Of a stretch of 64,000 nt of DNA, positions 32,728 through 41,623 are shown one piece after another. A model generated the notes under the pieces. It worked only from the letters and a program-made list of their open reading frames with translations, did no database searches and was not told where the DNA came from. Location: contig NZ_JAGYPF010000005.1 of the NCBI RefSeq assembly GCF_018343535.1, forward strand, positions 124,001-188,000, read 5' to 3'. A program made the translations under genes and the position numbers. The stretch is from Neobacillus rhizophilus (lineage in GTDB: Bacteria; Bacillota; Bacilli; Bacillales; Cytobacillaceae). Position 1 is the first letter of the stretch. Each line of letters opens with the position of its first letter.

Positions 32728-33483
32728 TTGAAATATATCCAATCGCAGCAAAATCCGCAGGTCAAGCAATGGAAAAAGCTTTTAACGAAAAAAGAGCGGG
32801 ACCGCTCAGATACATTTTTAGTGGAAGGCTTTCATTTAGTGGAAGAAGCACTCAAACAGGATGAACAAGTTTTAGAAATCATTATTTCTGAAAAAATAGG
32901 TGTGCCGCCGCGCCTCGATGCAGGGCAGACACCTATTTACATGGTGACGGAGGAAATCGCCGATTCCTTATCGGAAACGGAGACGCCCCAGGGGATTTAT
33001 GCTGTCTGCCGGCAAACCGATCAAAAAACAGACTTAAAAAATGCAAAAACGTACCTCCTGATCGATGCTGTTCAAGATCCGGGAAATCTCGGCACGATGA
33101 TTCGGACAGCAGATGCGGCGGGAATTGATGCGGTAATTGTAGGCAAAGGCAGCGTCGATGTTTTTAACGGAAAGGTTCTTCGTTCCGCTCAAGGAAGTCA
33201 CTTTCACCTTCCAATTATAAGAGGCGACCTTCAAGAATGGACGACAAAACTGAAAGAAAAAAATATACCTGTTTATGGAACAGCACTCGAAGGAGCATCT
33301 GCATATACTGATATTTCAACCGGTGAAGCTTTTGCTCTGATTGTCGGTAACGAAGGGAGCGGCATGAATAAAGAACTTCTTTCCCAAACAACTGCCAACC
33401 TTTATATTCCGATTTACGGCAAAAGCGAATCGCTGAATGTCGCGGTTGCAGCAGGAATTCTTTTATATTATTTGAAAAAATAA
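32728..33483 (+). CDS. ysgA: TrmH/SpoU-family RNA 2'-O-methyltransferase
   Basis: YsgA (251 aa) is a SPOUT methyltransferase. The N-terminal substrate-binding domain (about 1-90) starts KYIQSQQNPQVKQWKKL with the FLVEGFHLVEEAL motif. The knotted C-terminal domain shows motif 1 (DPGNLGTMIRTADAAGID), motif 2 (LIVGNEGSGM) and motif 3 (IPIYGKSESLNVAVAAGILLY). Likely an rRNA methylase; the exact target is unknown. The start is TTG at 32728 with AAAGGGGA 7 bases upstream. Confidence 0.9.
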   Translation: MKYIQSQQNPQVKQWKKLLTKKERDRSDTFLVEGFHLVEEALKQDEQVLEIIISEKIGVPPRLDAGQTPIYMVTEEIADSLSETETPQGIYAVCRQTDQKTDLKNAKTYLLIDAVQDPGNLGTMIRTADAAGIDAVIVGKGSVDVFNGKVLRSAQGSHFHLPIIRGDLQEWTTKLKEKNIPVYGTALEGASAYTDISTGEAFALIVGNEGSGMNKELLSQTTANLYIPIYGKSESLNVAVAAGILLYYLKK

Positions 33484-33485
33484 AA

Positions 33486-33514
33486 TTGAAACACTCAAAA
33501 AATTAGTATATAAT
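33486..33514 (+). promoter_or_regulatory. pheST promoter
   Basis: TTGAAA (33486-33491), 17-base spacer, TATAAT (33509-33514); starts the T-box leader RNA near 33521. Confidence 0.85.
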
Positions 33515-33520
33515 AATGAA

Positions 33521-33803
33521 CAATGTTGATATTTAAAAGACAATGACGGAGAAGAGTATCTTGTCAAATGGCCATTTTTAGGGAGAAAGTGCCGCGACTG
33601 AAAGCACTTTTATGGACAGGGCAGGAGAAGTTCACCTCCTGAGTCGGCATCGGGACCATTTCCATTGGAGATGTAAAGATGCGCCCGGCTACAGCCGTTA
33701 TCTGAATGAAGCGAACACAATATGTGTATACATACGTGTTTACAAGGGTGGTACCGCGATCTAATACCTCGTCCCTTTTTTGGGGGCGGGGTTTTTTTAT
33801 TTT
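33521..33803 (+). ncRNA. T-box leader of pheST
   Basis: Stem I (about 33530-33665) contains AGGGAGAAAGTGCC and a candidate specifier TTC for phenylalanine in GAAGTTCACC (33633-33642). The canonical T-box sequence GGGTGGTACCGCG is at 33746-33758. A terminator pairing CCTCGTCCC with GGGGGCGGGG, followed by seven T, ends the leader. Expression should rise when tRNA-Phe is uncharged. Confidence 0.93.
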
Positions 33804-33831
33804 TTACATAAAAAATAAAGGAGGAAACAAA

Positions 33832-34869
33832 ATGCAAGAGCGTTTAAAAGAATTGCAGGAAGAAGCGATTCAGAAAGTGGAACAGTCTTCAAGCTTAAAA
33901 GAATTGAATGACATCCGTGTTGCTTATTTAGGAAAAAAGGGCCCGATTACCGAGGTACTGCGTGGTATGGGCAAATTATCGGCGGAAGAGCGTCCGGTGA
34001 TTGGAGCTCTAGCTAATGAAGTACGTGAAGCCATCGCTGCTAAAATCGAAGCCAAGCAAAATCAGCTTGAAGAAGCAGCTGTTTTAGAAAAAATGGCTTC
34101 TGAAAGCATTGACGTTACCCTTCCAGGGCGTCCTGTTAATGTTGGGAGCCATCATCCATTAACAAAAATCATCGAGGAAATCGAAGACTTGTTTATAGGA
34201 ATGGGCTATGAAATAGCAGAAGGACCTGAGGTAGAGCAGGATTATTATAACTTCGAAGCGTTGAACCTGCCGAAAGGCCACCCTGCCCGCGACATGCAGG
34301 ATTCCTTCTACATTACGGAAGAACTCTTGCTTCGCACCCATACATCACCGGTTCAGGCCCGGACGATGGAAAAACACAACGGCAAAGGTCCGATTAAAAT
34401 CATCTGCCCTGGTAAAGTATACCGCCGCGATAATGATGATGCGACGCACTCACATCAGTTCATGCAAATAGAGGGCTTAGTGGTAGGCGAAAACATCCGT
34501 ATGAGTGATCTTAAGGGAACATTGGATGTATTTGCGAAAAAAATGTTCGGCCAAGATCGTGAAATCCGTCTTCGCCCAAGCTTTTTCCCATTCACAGAAC
34601 CTTCCGTGGAGATGGATATTTCCTGTAAAGTATGCGGAGGCCACGGCTGTAATGTTTGTAAGCAGACAGGCTGGATTGAAATCCTTGGCGCCGGAATGGT
34701 TCATCCAAACGTACTTGAGATGGCTGGCTATGATTCAAAGAAATACACTGGATTTGCTTTTGGAATGGGACCGGAGCGGATTGCGATGCTGAAATACGGT
34801 GTTGATGATATCCGTCATTTCTATACAAATGATGTTCGTTTCTTAAAGCAATTTTCGGTAGAAGAATAG
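33832..34869 (+). CDS. pheS: Phenylalanine-tRNA ligase alpha subunit
   Basis: PheS (345 aa) holds the class II catalytic core of the alpha2beta2 enzyme. An N-terminal coiled coil that binds tRNA (about 1-85) is followed by motif 1 (HPLTKIIEEIEDLFIGMGY), motif 2 (GKVYRRDNDDATHSHQF) and motif 3 (GFAFGMGPERIAMLKYG). AAAGGAGG precedes ATG 33832 at correct spacing; upstream in-frame codons lie inside the T-box. It is 12 bases from pheT. Confidence 0.97.
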   Translation: MQERLKELQEEAIQKVEQSSSLKELNDIRVAYLGKKGPITEVLRGMGKLSAEERPVIGALANEVREAIAAKIEAKQNQLEEAAVLEKMASESIDVTLPGRPVNVGSHHPLTKIIEEIEDLFIGMGYEIAEGPEVEQDYYNFEALNLPKGHPARDMQDSFYITEELLLRTHTSPVQARTMEKHNGKGPIKIICPGKVYRRDNDDATHSHQFMQIEGLVVGENIRMSDLKGTLDVFAKKMFGQDREIRLRPSFFPFTEPSVEMDISCKVCGGHGCNVCKQTGWIEILGAGMVHPNVLEMAGYDSKKYTGFAFGMGPERIAMLKYGVDDIRHFYTNDVRFLKQFSVEE

Positions 34870-34881
34870 GAGGTTGACGAT

Positions 34882-37296
34882 ATGTTCGTTTCATATAAAT
34901 GGCTCCAGGATTACGTAGACTTAACTGGAGTTTCGGCAAATGAATTAGCTGAAAAAATTACTAAAAGCGGGATTGAAGTAGAAGGCGTTGAAATCCTAAA
35001 TGAAGGCATTAAAGGTGTTGTGGTTGGTCATGTAGTAGAACGCGTGCAGCATCCAAATGCCGATAAATTAAGCAAGTGTCAGGTTGATATAGGCGAGGGT
35101 GAGCCGGTTCAGATTATCTGCGGTGCGCCGAATGTCGCCCAGGGTCAAAAGGTAGCTGTTGCAAAAGTTGGTGCCATCCTTCCAGGCAATTTTAAAATTA
35201 AAAAAGCAAAGCTTCGCGGCGAAGAATCAAACGGTATGATTTGTTCTCTACAAGAGCTTGGCATGGAAGGAAAAATTGTTCCTAAAGAATACTCAGAAGG
35301 AATCTTTGTTTTTCCAGCAGATGCAGAGGTCGGGGCAGATGCACTTGCCTTGTTGAATCGCGACGACGAAGTTCTTGAACTTGGTTTAACGCCAAACCGT
35401 GCTGATTGCTTAAGCATGTTAGGAGTAGCTTATGAAGTGGCAGCGATTCTTGGCAGAGAGGTTAAGCTTCCAGAAACAAGCCTAGAGTCGCTTAGTGAAA
35501 AGGCAACGGATTATGTAAAGGTTGTTGTCGAGGCGACTGAGGATAATCCGCTATACGTTGCGAAAATGATTAAAAATGTGAAAATCGGGCCGTCACCACT
35601 GTGGATGCAAACCCGCTTAATGTCTGCGGGAATCCGTCCGCACAATAACGTGGTTGATATCACGAACTACATTCTTCTCGAATATGGCCAGCCGCTTCAT
35701 GCGTTTGACTACGACCGTTTAGGTTCAAAAGAAATCCTTGTACGCCGTGCGAACGATGGCGAGAAATTTGTGACGCTTGATGATGTAGAGCGCACATTAA
35801 CAGCTGACCATTTAGTGATCACGAACGGAACAGAACCTGTTGCGCTTGCTGGTGTAATGGGCGGTGCCAATTCTGAGGTAACTTCTGATACGACTACTGT
35901 GTTATTGGAAGCAGCTTATTTTAACGGAGCAACAGTAAGAAAAGCGTCTAAAGATCACGGCCTGCGCAGTGAAGCCAGTGCCCGCTTTGAAAAAGGGGTA
36001 GACCCGAACCGTGTACGTGTTGCTGGTGAACGTGCAGCCTACTTAATGGCTAAGTACGCTGGCGGCGAAGTTTTAGAAGGAGCAGCAGAGGTTGATACAT
36101 TAACTGTTGAGCCGGCAGTGGTTTCAGTTACTCTTGAAAAAATCAACCGAGTACTGGGAACCGGCCTTGAAATGAAGGATGTGGAAGCCATCTTCGACCG
36201 CCTTCAATTTGGGGTTTCTGTTGAAGGGGATACGGTTACTGTAACGGCACCAACACGCCGCGGCGATATCAAAATCGAAGAGGATTTACTCGAAGAGGTT
36301 GCCCGCCTATTTGGCTATGACAACATCCCGAAAACCTTGCCGATCGGTTCCACAACACCAGGAAAGCTATCTGAATACCAAAAGAAACGCCGTGTCGTCC
36401 GTGCCTATTTAGAAGGAGCAGGCTTGTACCAGGCCGTAACTTATTCTTTAACAAGTGAAGAGAAAGCTTCGCAATTTGCTATGGAAAAACGCGACTTCAT
36501 TCGCCTGGCGATGCCGATGAGCGAAGACCGCAGTATACTTCGTCTAAGCATCCTGCCACAGCTGCTAGAAGTATTGAAATACAACAGCGCTCGTCAAAAT
36601 GACAGCCTAGCAGTATACGAAACCGGAAATGTCTTTTTATCCAACGGTGTGGATGTTCTTCCTGAAGAAAAAGAGCATTTGGCCGGAGCTATTACCGGTC
36701 TTTGGAACAATCATTCTTGGCAGGGCGAAAAGAAACCTGTTGATTTCTTCGTTTTAAAAGGTATTTTGGAAGGACTATTCGCAAAGCTTGGTCTGACAGA
36801 ACGTGTCGCATATGTTCAAGCGCAGGTAGAAGGCATGCACCCTGGGCGGACAGCGGAAATCCGGTTAGATGGCTCGAAAATTGGTTTTGCCGGCCAGCTG
36901 CATCCAAGCGTCCAAAAAGACCTAGATTTAAAAGATACCTATGTATTTGAATTATCATTAAAAGCAGTTCTTGGTGTAGAAACGGAAGCACTGCAATATC
37001 AGTCTATTCCGCGCTACCCATCCATCACAAGAGACATTGCCCTTGTGGTAAACAGAGAAACGGTGTCAGGCACGTTGAAGGATATTATCGTTAAAGCTGG
37101 TTCACCTCTTTTGAAAGAGGCTTATGTCTTTGACTTATATGAAGGCGATAAGATGGAAGAAGGCAAGAAGTCGATTGCGTTCTCATTGAAATATGTGGAT
37201 CCAGAACGTACTCTTACAGATGAAGAGGTAACAAAGGTTCACGATCGCGTGCTTGAGGCATTGAAAGAGCAAGCAGGTGCGGTTTTAAGGGGATAA
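34882..37296 (+). CDS. pheT: Phenylalanine-tRNA ligase beta subunit
   Basis: PheT (804 aa) provides tRNA binding and editing. Domains in order: an EMAP-like OB fold (about 40-150), B3/B4 editing domain (about 210-385), B5 (about 405-475), a degenerate catalytic-like core, and the C-terminal ferredoxin-like anticodon-binding domain (about 710-804, RYPSITRDIALVV). AGGAGGTTGACG precedes the ATG. It closes the pheST operon with a terminator 7 bases downstream. Confidence 0.97.
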   Translation: MFVSYKWLQDYVDLTGVSANELAEKITKSGIEVEGVEILNEGIKGVVVGHVVERVQHPNADKLSKCQVDIGEGEPVQIICGAPNVAQGQKVAVAKVGAILPGNFKIKKAKLRGEESNGMICSLQELGMEGKIVPKEYSEGIFVFPADAEVGADALALLNRDDEVLELGLTPNRADCLSMLGVAYEVAAILGREVKLPETSLESLSEKATDYVKVVVEATEDNPLYVAKMIKNVKIGPSPLWMQTRLMSAGIRPHNNVVDITNYILLEYGQPLHAFDYDRLGSKEILVRRANDGEKFVTLDDVERTLTADHLVITNGTEPVALAGVMGGANSEVTSDTTTVLLEAAYFNGATVRKASKDHGLRSEASARFEKGVDPNRVRVAGERAAYLMAKYAGGEVLEGAAEVDTLTVEPAVVSVTLEKINRVLGTGLEMKDVEAIFDRLQFGVSVEGDTVTVTAPTRRGDIKIEEDLLEEVARLFGYDNIPKTLPIGSTTPGKLSEYQKKRRVVRAYLEGAGLYQAVTYSLTSEEKASQFAMEKRDFIRLAMPMSEDRSILRLSILPQLLEVLKYNSARQNDSLAVYETGNVFLSNGVDVLPEEKEHLAGAITGLWNNHSWQGEKKPVDFFVLKGILEGLFAKLGLTERVAYVQAQVEGMHPGRTAEIRLDGSKIGFAGQLHPSVQKDLDLKDTYVFELSLKAVLGVETEALQYQSIPRYPSITRDIALVVNRETVSGTLKDIIVKAGSPLLKEAYVFDLYEGDKMEEGKKSIAFSLKYVDPERTLTDEEVTKVHDRVLEALKEQAGAVLRG

Positions 37297-37302
37297 GTAT
37301 TA

Positions 37303-37336
37303 AAAAAGAGTATCCATTGGCGTGGATACTCTTTTT
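37303..37336. terminator. Bidirectional terminator between pheT and the PCD gene
   Basis: AAAAGAGTATCCA/TGGATACTCTTTT perfect 13-base stem with a 6-base loop. A and T runs on both sides serve the convergent genes. Confidence 0.9.
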
Positions 37337-37340
37337 GCAT

Positions 37341-37631
37341 TTATTTGTATTTTTCGTAGAGGGTGTCATATTGTTTTGCAAGGGAGATATCAAGGTCGGT
37401 TAAACCTCCAGCATGCCAGGAGGTTATTTTTAAAGTTACCATTTTATAGTCAATCGATATGAATGGATGGTGATTTTTTTCTTCGGATAACTGTGCGATG
37501 TCATTAACGAATGCAATCCCTTTTAAAAATTCCTGAAAGCGGTACTTTTTAACAATAAACTTGCCTTCCAATTTCCAGCCGGTTAGACTATTAAGCACTA
37601 AAGTAATTTCTTCTTCACCTAATCTCTTCAA
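37341..37631 (-). CDS. 4a-hydroxytetrahydrobiopterin dehydratase (PCD/DCoH)
   Basis: A 96-aa pterin-4a-carbinolamine dehydratase. The signature EKNHHPFISIDYKMVTLKI followed by HAGGLTDLDISLA supplies the catalytic His pair and the downstream His. It recycles the oxidised pterin cofactor of aromatic amino acid hydroxylases, or acts on molybdopterin-related pterins; no hydroxylase is seen here. TTG at 37631 is chosen because AGGGAGGG lies 6 bases upstream; an in-frame GTG at 37655 overlaps the rnhC stop. Such genes are not in this place in B. subtilis. Confidence 0.85.
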   Translation of the reverse strand: MKRLGEEEITLVLNSLTGWKLEGKFIVKKYRFQEFLKGIAFVNDIAQLSEEKNHHPFISIDYKMVTLKITSWHAGGLTDLDISLAKQYDTLYEKYK

Positions 37632-37651
37632 GTTAATCCCTCCCTTAATTT

Positions 37652-38653
37652 TCACTTTCTCTTCTTATTAACTAAGGCCACTGCTTTTTCAGTATTCGCA
37701 AAATGCATCTTCACAAACGATGGCAGCACAGCTTGCCCTTTTTTCAAAATTAGCTTGGCAGCGGCCTCATCAACCTGGGCCCCGGCCCCCTTTGGGACTC
37801 GAAAACCGGCCGCCTCGCTCAGTTTATCAATATATTGAATAAACGCATACCGGGCCAGAATACTGGCGGCGGCAACCGCCAAATGAATCCCCTCCGCCTT
37901 CGTGCTAAAATAAACATTTTCCCTCGCGATAGCTTTTTGTCCTTTTAAATGCTGATAATAGGTGCCAGCTTGCACAAATTGGTCAATCAAAATAGCGTCA
38001 GGCTTTTCCGGACTAATCTTCTCTAATACTTTTAATATCGCCTGATTATGAAGCAAAGCCTTCATCTTCCCTTGAGTCATTCCCGCCGCCTGAACTTGAT
38101 TATACTTTTCATTTTTTAATGTCATCAGGCTAAAGGGGACAACATCCTTAATCACCTTAGCAATTTCAATTATTTTTTCATCATTTAAATCCTTCGAATC
38201 CCGTACTCCCAATTCTTTTAATAAAGGAATATCCTTTTTCCGTACATATGCAGCGACAACCGTAATCGGGCCGAAAAAGTCTCCGGTCCCAACTTCATCC
38301 GAGCCAATAACAGACCATTCTCTAAATCCGGCCGGAAGCCCAGCCCCTGCGTTAGCAGAGGTTGCTGTCGATTTTCCATTGCCGGCTGCCTTTTTGGCTG
38401 GTCCGGATTCTGAAGCGGCCCCGCCCCATCTCCCCGCTTCCTTCTCACAATCATTCCCCTGAAACAACACCTTCCCCGATTTATAAGCGGTAATGGCACA
38501 ACCGGGAGTTTTCGCCGCAAACACGCTTCCGGGAGGAACCTTATCCGTTAAATACTTGCTGTAATAGTCTTTCATCTTTAAAATTGTATTCATATTACAT
38601 ACCAAAACAACATTTGCCACTAAAAGCACCACATTTCTATTAAATATATTCAT
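37652..38653 (-). CDS. rnhC: Ribonuclease HIII
   Basis: RNase HIII removes RNA from RNA-DNA hybrids. The N-terminal TBP-like substrate-binding domain (to about residue 75, PPGSVFAAKTPGCAITAYKSGKVLFQG) is joined by an Ala/Gly/Ser-rich linker (about 75-110) to the catalytic domain with the GSDEVGTGDFFGP motif (D, E), DSKDL and ILIDQFVQ. The start is uncertain: ATG 38653 gives 333 aa, but no ribosome binding site is clear, and in-frame GTG codons near 38617-38632 would better match the roughly 313-aa B. subtilis enzyme. Confidence 0.9.
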   Translation of the reverse strand: MNIFNRNVVLLVANVVLVCNMNTILKMKDYYSKYLTDKVPPGSVFAAKTPGCAITAYKSGKVLFQGNDCEKEAGRWGGAASESGPAKKAAGNGKSTATSANAGAGLPAGFREWSVIGSDEVGTGDFFGPITVVAAYVRKKDIPLLKELGVRDSKDLNDEKIIEIAKVIKDVVPFSLMTLKNEKYNQVQAAGMTQGKMKALLHNQAILKVLEKISPEKPDAILIDQFVQAGTYYQHLKGQKAIARENVYFSTKAEGIHLAVAAASILARYAFIQYIDKLSEAAGFRVPKGAGAQVDEAAAKLILKKGQAVLPSFVKMHFANTEKAVALVNKKRK

Positions 38654-38724
38654 TATTACAACTTTTCGACTTTAATCTTTTCATGTTATGATATAGTGTA
38701 GGATTCCTGAAAGGGGCATTAACA

Positions 38725-38985
38725 TTGTCGAATACTCAGAAAAATAGAATTACCGTAGATATTTACGGACAACAATACGTGATTTTAGGCACGGAAAGCC
38801 CGAGTCATATTCGCTATGTAGCATCGTTGGTCAATGCTAAAATGCGCGAAATCAGTTCTAAGAATCCAGGACTCGAGGTAAATAAACTTGCAGTTTTAAC
38901 AGCAGTTAACGCAGTCAATGATTATATCAAAATAAAAGAAGAGTTGGAACGACTGACGATAGAACTTCAAAAAGAAAAGGAATAA
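38725..38985 (+). CDS. zapA: Cell division protein ZapA
   Basis: ZapA (86 aa) promotes FtsZ bundling at midcell. The N-terminal fold (NRITVDIYGQQYVILGTES) and the long C-terminal coiled coil (about 50-86) are typical. The start is TTG at 38725 after AAAGGGG. A promoter TTCGAC (38665-38670), 16 bases, TATGAT (38687-38692) is possible. The divergent neighbour is rnhC. cvpA starts four bases downstream. Confidence 0.93.
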   Translation: MSNTQKNRITVDIYGQQYVILGTESPSHIRYVASLVNAKMREISSKNPGLEVNKLAVLTAVNAVNDYIKIKEELERLTIELQKEKE

Positions 38986-38989
38986 AAAC

Positions 38990-39526
38990 ATGTTAGATTT
39001 AGTCATTATTTTATTTTTAATTATTGGTTTTTTTGTCGGCCTAAAAAGAGGCTTTATCCTGCAGCTGGTTCATTTAACCGGTTTTATCATTGCCTATATT
39101 GCCGCCTACATTTACTATGATGATCTTGCTCCAAAACTGACCCTTTGGATTCCTTATCCAAACCTTGGCGAGGATACGGCATTAAAAATTATCACCGATG
39201 CGGCTAACATGGAGACAGCCTTTTATCGGGCAATTGCATTTGTCATCATCTTCTTTGCCGTAAAAGTGCTCATGCAGATTATTGGATCGATGTTTGACTT
39301 TATTGCTCATTTGCCAGTATTAAGACTGTTGAACGTATGGGCTGGAGGAATTTTAGGATTTTTGGAAGTCTATTTAATTATCTTTATTGTATTATATATC
39401 GGCGCCTTATTACCAATCGAACTTTTCCAAAATATGCTGGATGGCTCCTTCATGGCAAAGGCGATTGTGAATTACACCCCTGTTCTTTCTCAGCAGATTA
39501 AGGACTGGTGGTTAAAACAGTTATAA
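38990..39526 (+). CDS. yshB: CvpA-family membrane protein (YshB)
   Basis: A 178-aa protein with four membrane segments (about 3-20, 25-45, 75-100, 120-150) and the CvpA-family start GFFVGLKRGFILQLVHL. The family is named after a colicin V production factor in E. coli; in Bacillus the role is unclear, perhaps cell-envelope related. In B. subtilis polX follows directly, but here a mobile element separates them. Confidence 0.88.
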   Translation: MLDLVIILFLIIGFFVGLKRGFILQLVHLTGFIIAYIAAYIYYDDLAPKLTLWIPYPNLGEDTALKIITDAANMETAFYRAIAFVIIFFAVKVLMQIIGSMFDFIAHLPVLRLLNVWAGGILGFLEVYLIIFIVLYIGALLPIELFQNMLDGSFMAKAIVNYTPVLSQQIKDWWLKQL

Positions 39527-39616
39527 AAAAATATAAAAAAGCGCCATAAAACGTACAAAATAACGTAATAGATAAAATTCTGAAAAGTAGTAAAATAGAC
39601 ATAGAGGTGATTCTTT

Positions 39617-39772
39617 ATGTCTATTTTTTTATCGCAGAAACTGGGACGTGAATTCTTAAATATTACTCGGACCACAATCCTACGTTGGGAAGAACAAGGC
39701 AAAATTAAATCTCGATTATGACCTCATTTTCGGCCAGATTATATGGAAAAAGAGGCGCTAAGAAATGAATAA
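39617..39772 (+). pseudogene. Remnant of an IS607-type HTH/TnpA gene
   Basis: ATG at 39617 with GAGGTG upstream opens a MerR-like helix-turn-helix (ITRTTILRWEEQGKIKS) that stops at TGA 39719-39721. The same frame then continues PHFRPDYMEKEALRNE to TAA at 39770-39772, as expected of the next part of a MerR-type domain. So there is a premature stop, and no resolvase catalytic domain follows. It sits 32 bases before a TnpB gene, the order found in IS607-type elements. Confidence 0.65.
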
Positions 39773-39804
39773 GACACTTTCCGAACTGGAAAGGGGGGAG
39801 CAAG

Positions 39805-41260
39805 ATGTCCAAGAAAAAGACTGAACAGGCGATTACATTTACAGGTGTGGTTATGAGTCCTTCTATCATATACGAGTCAATTATACTGGACGAGCTTATG
39901 CGGAAATTTCAGTCAGCTAAACGTTTTCTGCGTGAGCGCATCTTTGAAGGTTTAGACCGTAAAACTGCCGTGGCAAAAGCGAAACCACTTTTTCTGAATA
40001 ACTCCCGCTATATGAGAGATGCCTTTCTTGAAGCGGAAGCCTCCATATCTTCGCAAAAAGAATTGTTGCCTTTGTATGTTGAGCAATTTAAAACATCAAT
40101 GCAAAAAATAGAGAAGCAAATAGAAAAAATCCAACAATCCCGGAAGTCCGATAAGGAAGACCTAATCAAGAACAAGCAGTTTCGAATCAAAAAATTAAAC
40201 AAGAAAATGACCTATTACCAATACCATATTGAAAACGACAGTGTTCCAAAAGTTGTAGATGGTACAAGGAAAAAGTTAATTCTTTTAAACAAACATAAAA
40301 TTACCAAACAAGAGTGGGTTTATTCACGTACCAACTCCCTTTATTCACGAGGCGAAGCCTCAAAGGGAGGAAATGAGAATATCAAATTGCGTTACCTGCA
40401 AGACCGTTCTTTTGAAATGAACGTGTTAAACCCTTTATCCTCCAAAAGAAATGACCGGCTGCGTTTTGAAGTTCACTTCTCCGAAAAACACATCTCGACG
40501 ATTCTTGCCCATCTATCAACCGGAAATGCCTATAGTATTCGGATTTTGCGTGAAGACGAAAAATACTATGTCCATTTAACCTTTGACCAAAAACTACAGA
40601 CTTCCTATGATTTCTCAAAAGGATGCGCTGGCATCGATATCAATCCAGATAATTTGTCTGTCACCATCGTCCATCCAAACGGAAATTTTCGAATGAGTAA
40701 AGTATTTTGGATGAATGATGTCAATAACGTACGCTCCGACAAACGGAATTGGATCATTGGAAATACCATTGCATCTGTAAGAGTGGGTTAAATCCAATGG
40801 AATTGAAGTGATAGCCATTGAAGATTTATATTTCAAAAATGATTTAAGCAAAAATACCAAATTCAATCGCATGAGCAGTAACTTTGTATACAGGAAGATT
40901 TTGACCACTTTGATTTCAAAATGCATAAAAGAAGGAATATCGCTTGCCCAAGTTCCGGCTTACTATTCTTCTTTGATCGGACGGGTAAAATATCAAAAAC
41001 CATACGGGCTTTCCGTTCATCAAAGCGCAGCGCTGGTTTTAGCCCGCCGTGCCATGGGATATGATGAAAAAATCCCAAAACAGATGATGTTAGTCCTTTT
41101 TGCCAAGGAAGCAAAAAAGGGACATCAGGTAAGTGATTTATTTAAATATTGGAAGAAAGTGCAGGCCTGGATTACAGCCCTCAAGGAAAAGGCTTATCAA
41201 AATCGTGAACCATACAAGCATTGGTATATGGACGACTTTATTGAATATGCAGCATCTTAA
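39805..41260 (+). pseudogene. tnpB: TnpB-related RNA-guided nuclease gene, frameshifted
   Basis: Two overlapping frames make one TnpB-like protein. The first (39805-40791, 328 aa) has a helical, Lys-rich N-terminal region and the first RuvC aspartate in GIDINPDNLS. The second (from 40781) has EWVKSNGIEVIAIEDL, the RuvC glutamate strand, and ends at 41260. Removing one A near 40779-40780 joins IASV to EWVKSNG smoothly. The usual zinc-finger block is absent, and the segment where the third acidic residue is expected reads SVHQSAALVLARR, without Asp. The gene is probably inactive. AAGGGGGGAG precedes the start. Confidence 0.8.
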
Positions 41261-41284
41261 AAAAACTGTCTTTTGAAGCCTTTG

Positions 41285-41470
41285 TTTTAGTACGGACATT
41301 CATTTGAATGTGAAAATTCCAGTGGAAGGATTGCCGTAAGAGGATAAAGGCAGCCTAGGTAACTCCTGCCCTATGGTGCGCTCTGTTAAAGAGACCGAAA
41401 GACATAGGTGTTCGTATGAAGGTTAAACCCTAAACCAGCGAAGGGTTGGACGAATGTCTTTACTTGAGAA
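41285..41470 (+). ncRNA. Putative omega/reRNA of the TnpB element
   Basis: The 3' flank of tnpB is strongly structured. GACATTC (41295-41301) can pair with GAATGTC (41452-41458), enclosing CCTATG/CATAGG (41370-41375 with 41403-41408), CTCT/AGAG (41381-41384 with 41390-41393) and AACCCT/AGGGTT (41426-41431 with 41442-41447). An alternative local palindrome ACATTCA-TT-TGAATGT exists at 41296-41311. TnpB elements encode their guide RNA at this place, with the guide just past the element end. The right boundary is not determined. Confidence 0.5.
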
Positions 41471-41534
41471 TCTAAGGCAAATGTTAAGATTTGTTATGAT
41501 TTGATAGAGCTGGATTGAATATAATGCCTGAGTG

Positions 41535-41562
41535 AACTTCTCTGATGCAGAGAAGTTTTTCT
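41535..41562 (+). terminator. Terminator between the TnpB element and polX
   Basis: AACTTCTCT/AGAGAAGTT perfect stem, GATGC loop, TTTTTCT. It insulates polX from the element. Confidence 0.85.
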
Positions 41563-41623
41563 ATTATGGGAAAAAAGGTTACAATGATAATGTGTAATTT
41601 TAAGGCAGGTGGAGTTAATGGAA

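Noticed and set aside
40770..40800. Programmed frameshift in tnpB
   Set aside because: No slippery heptamer at the junction, and the neighbouring HTH gene is also broken, so decay is simpler.
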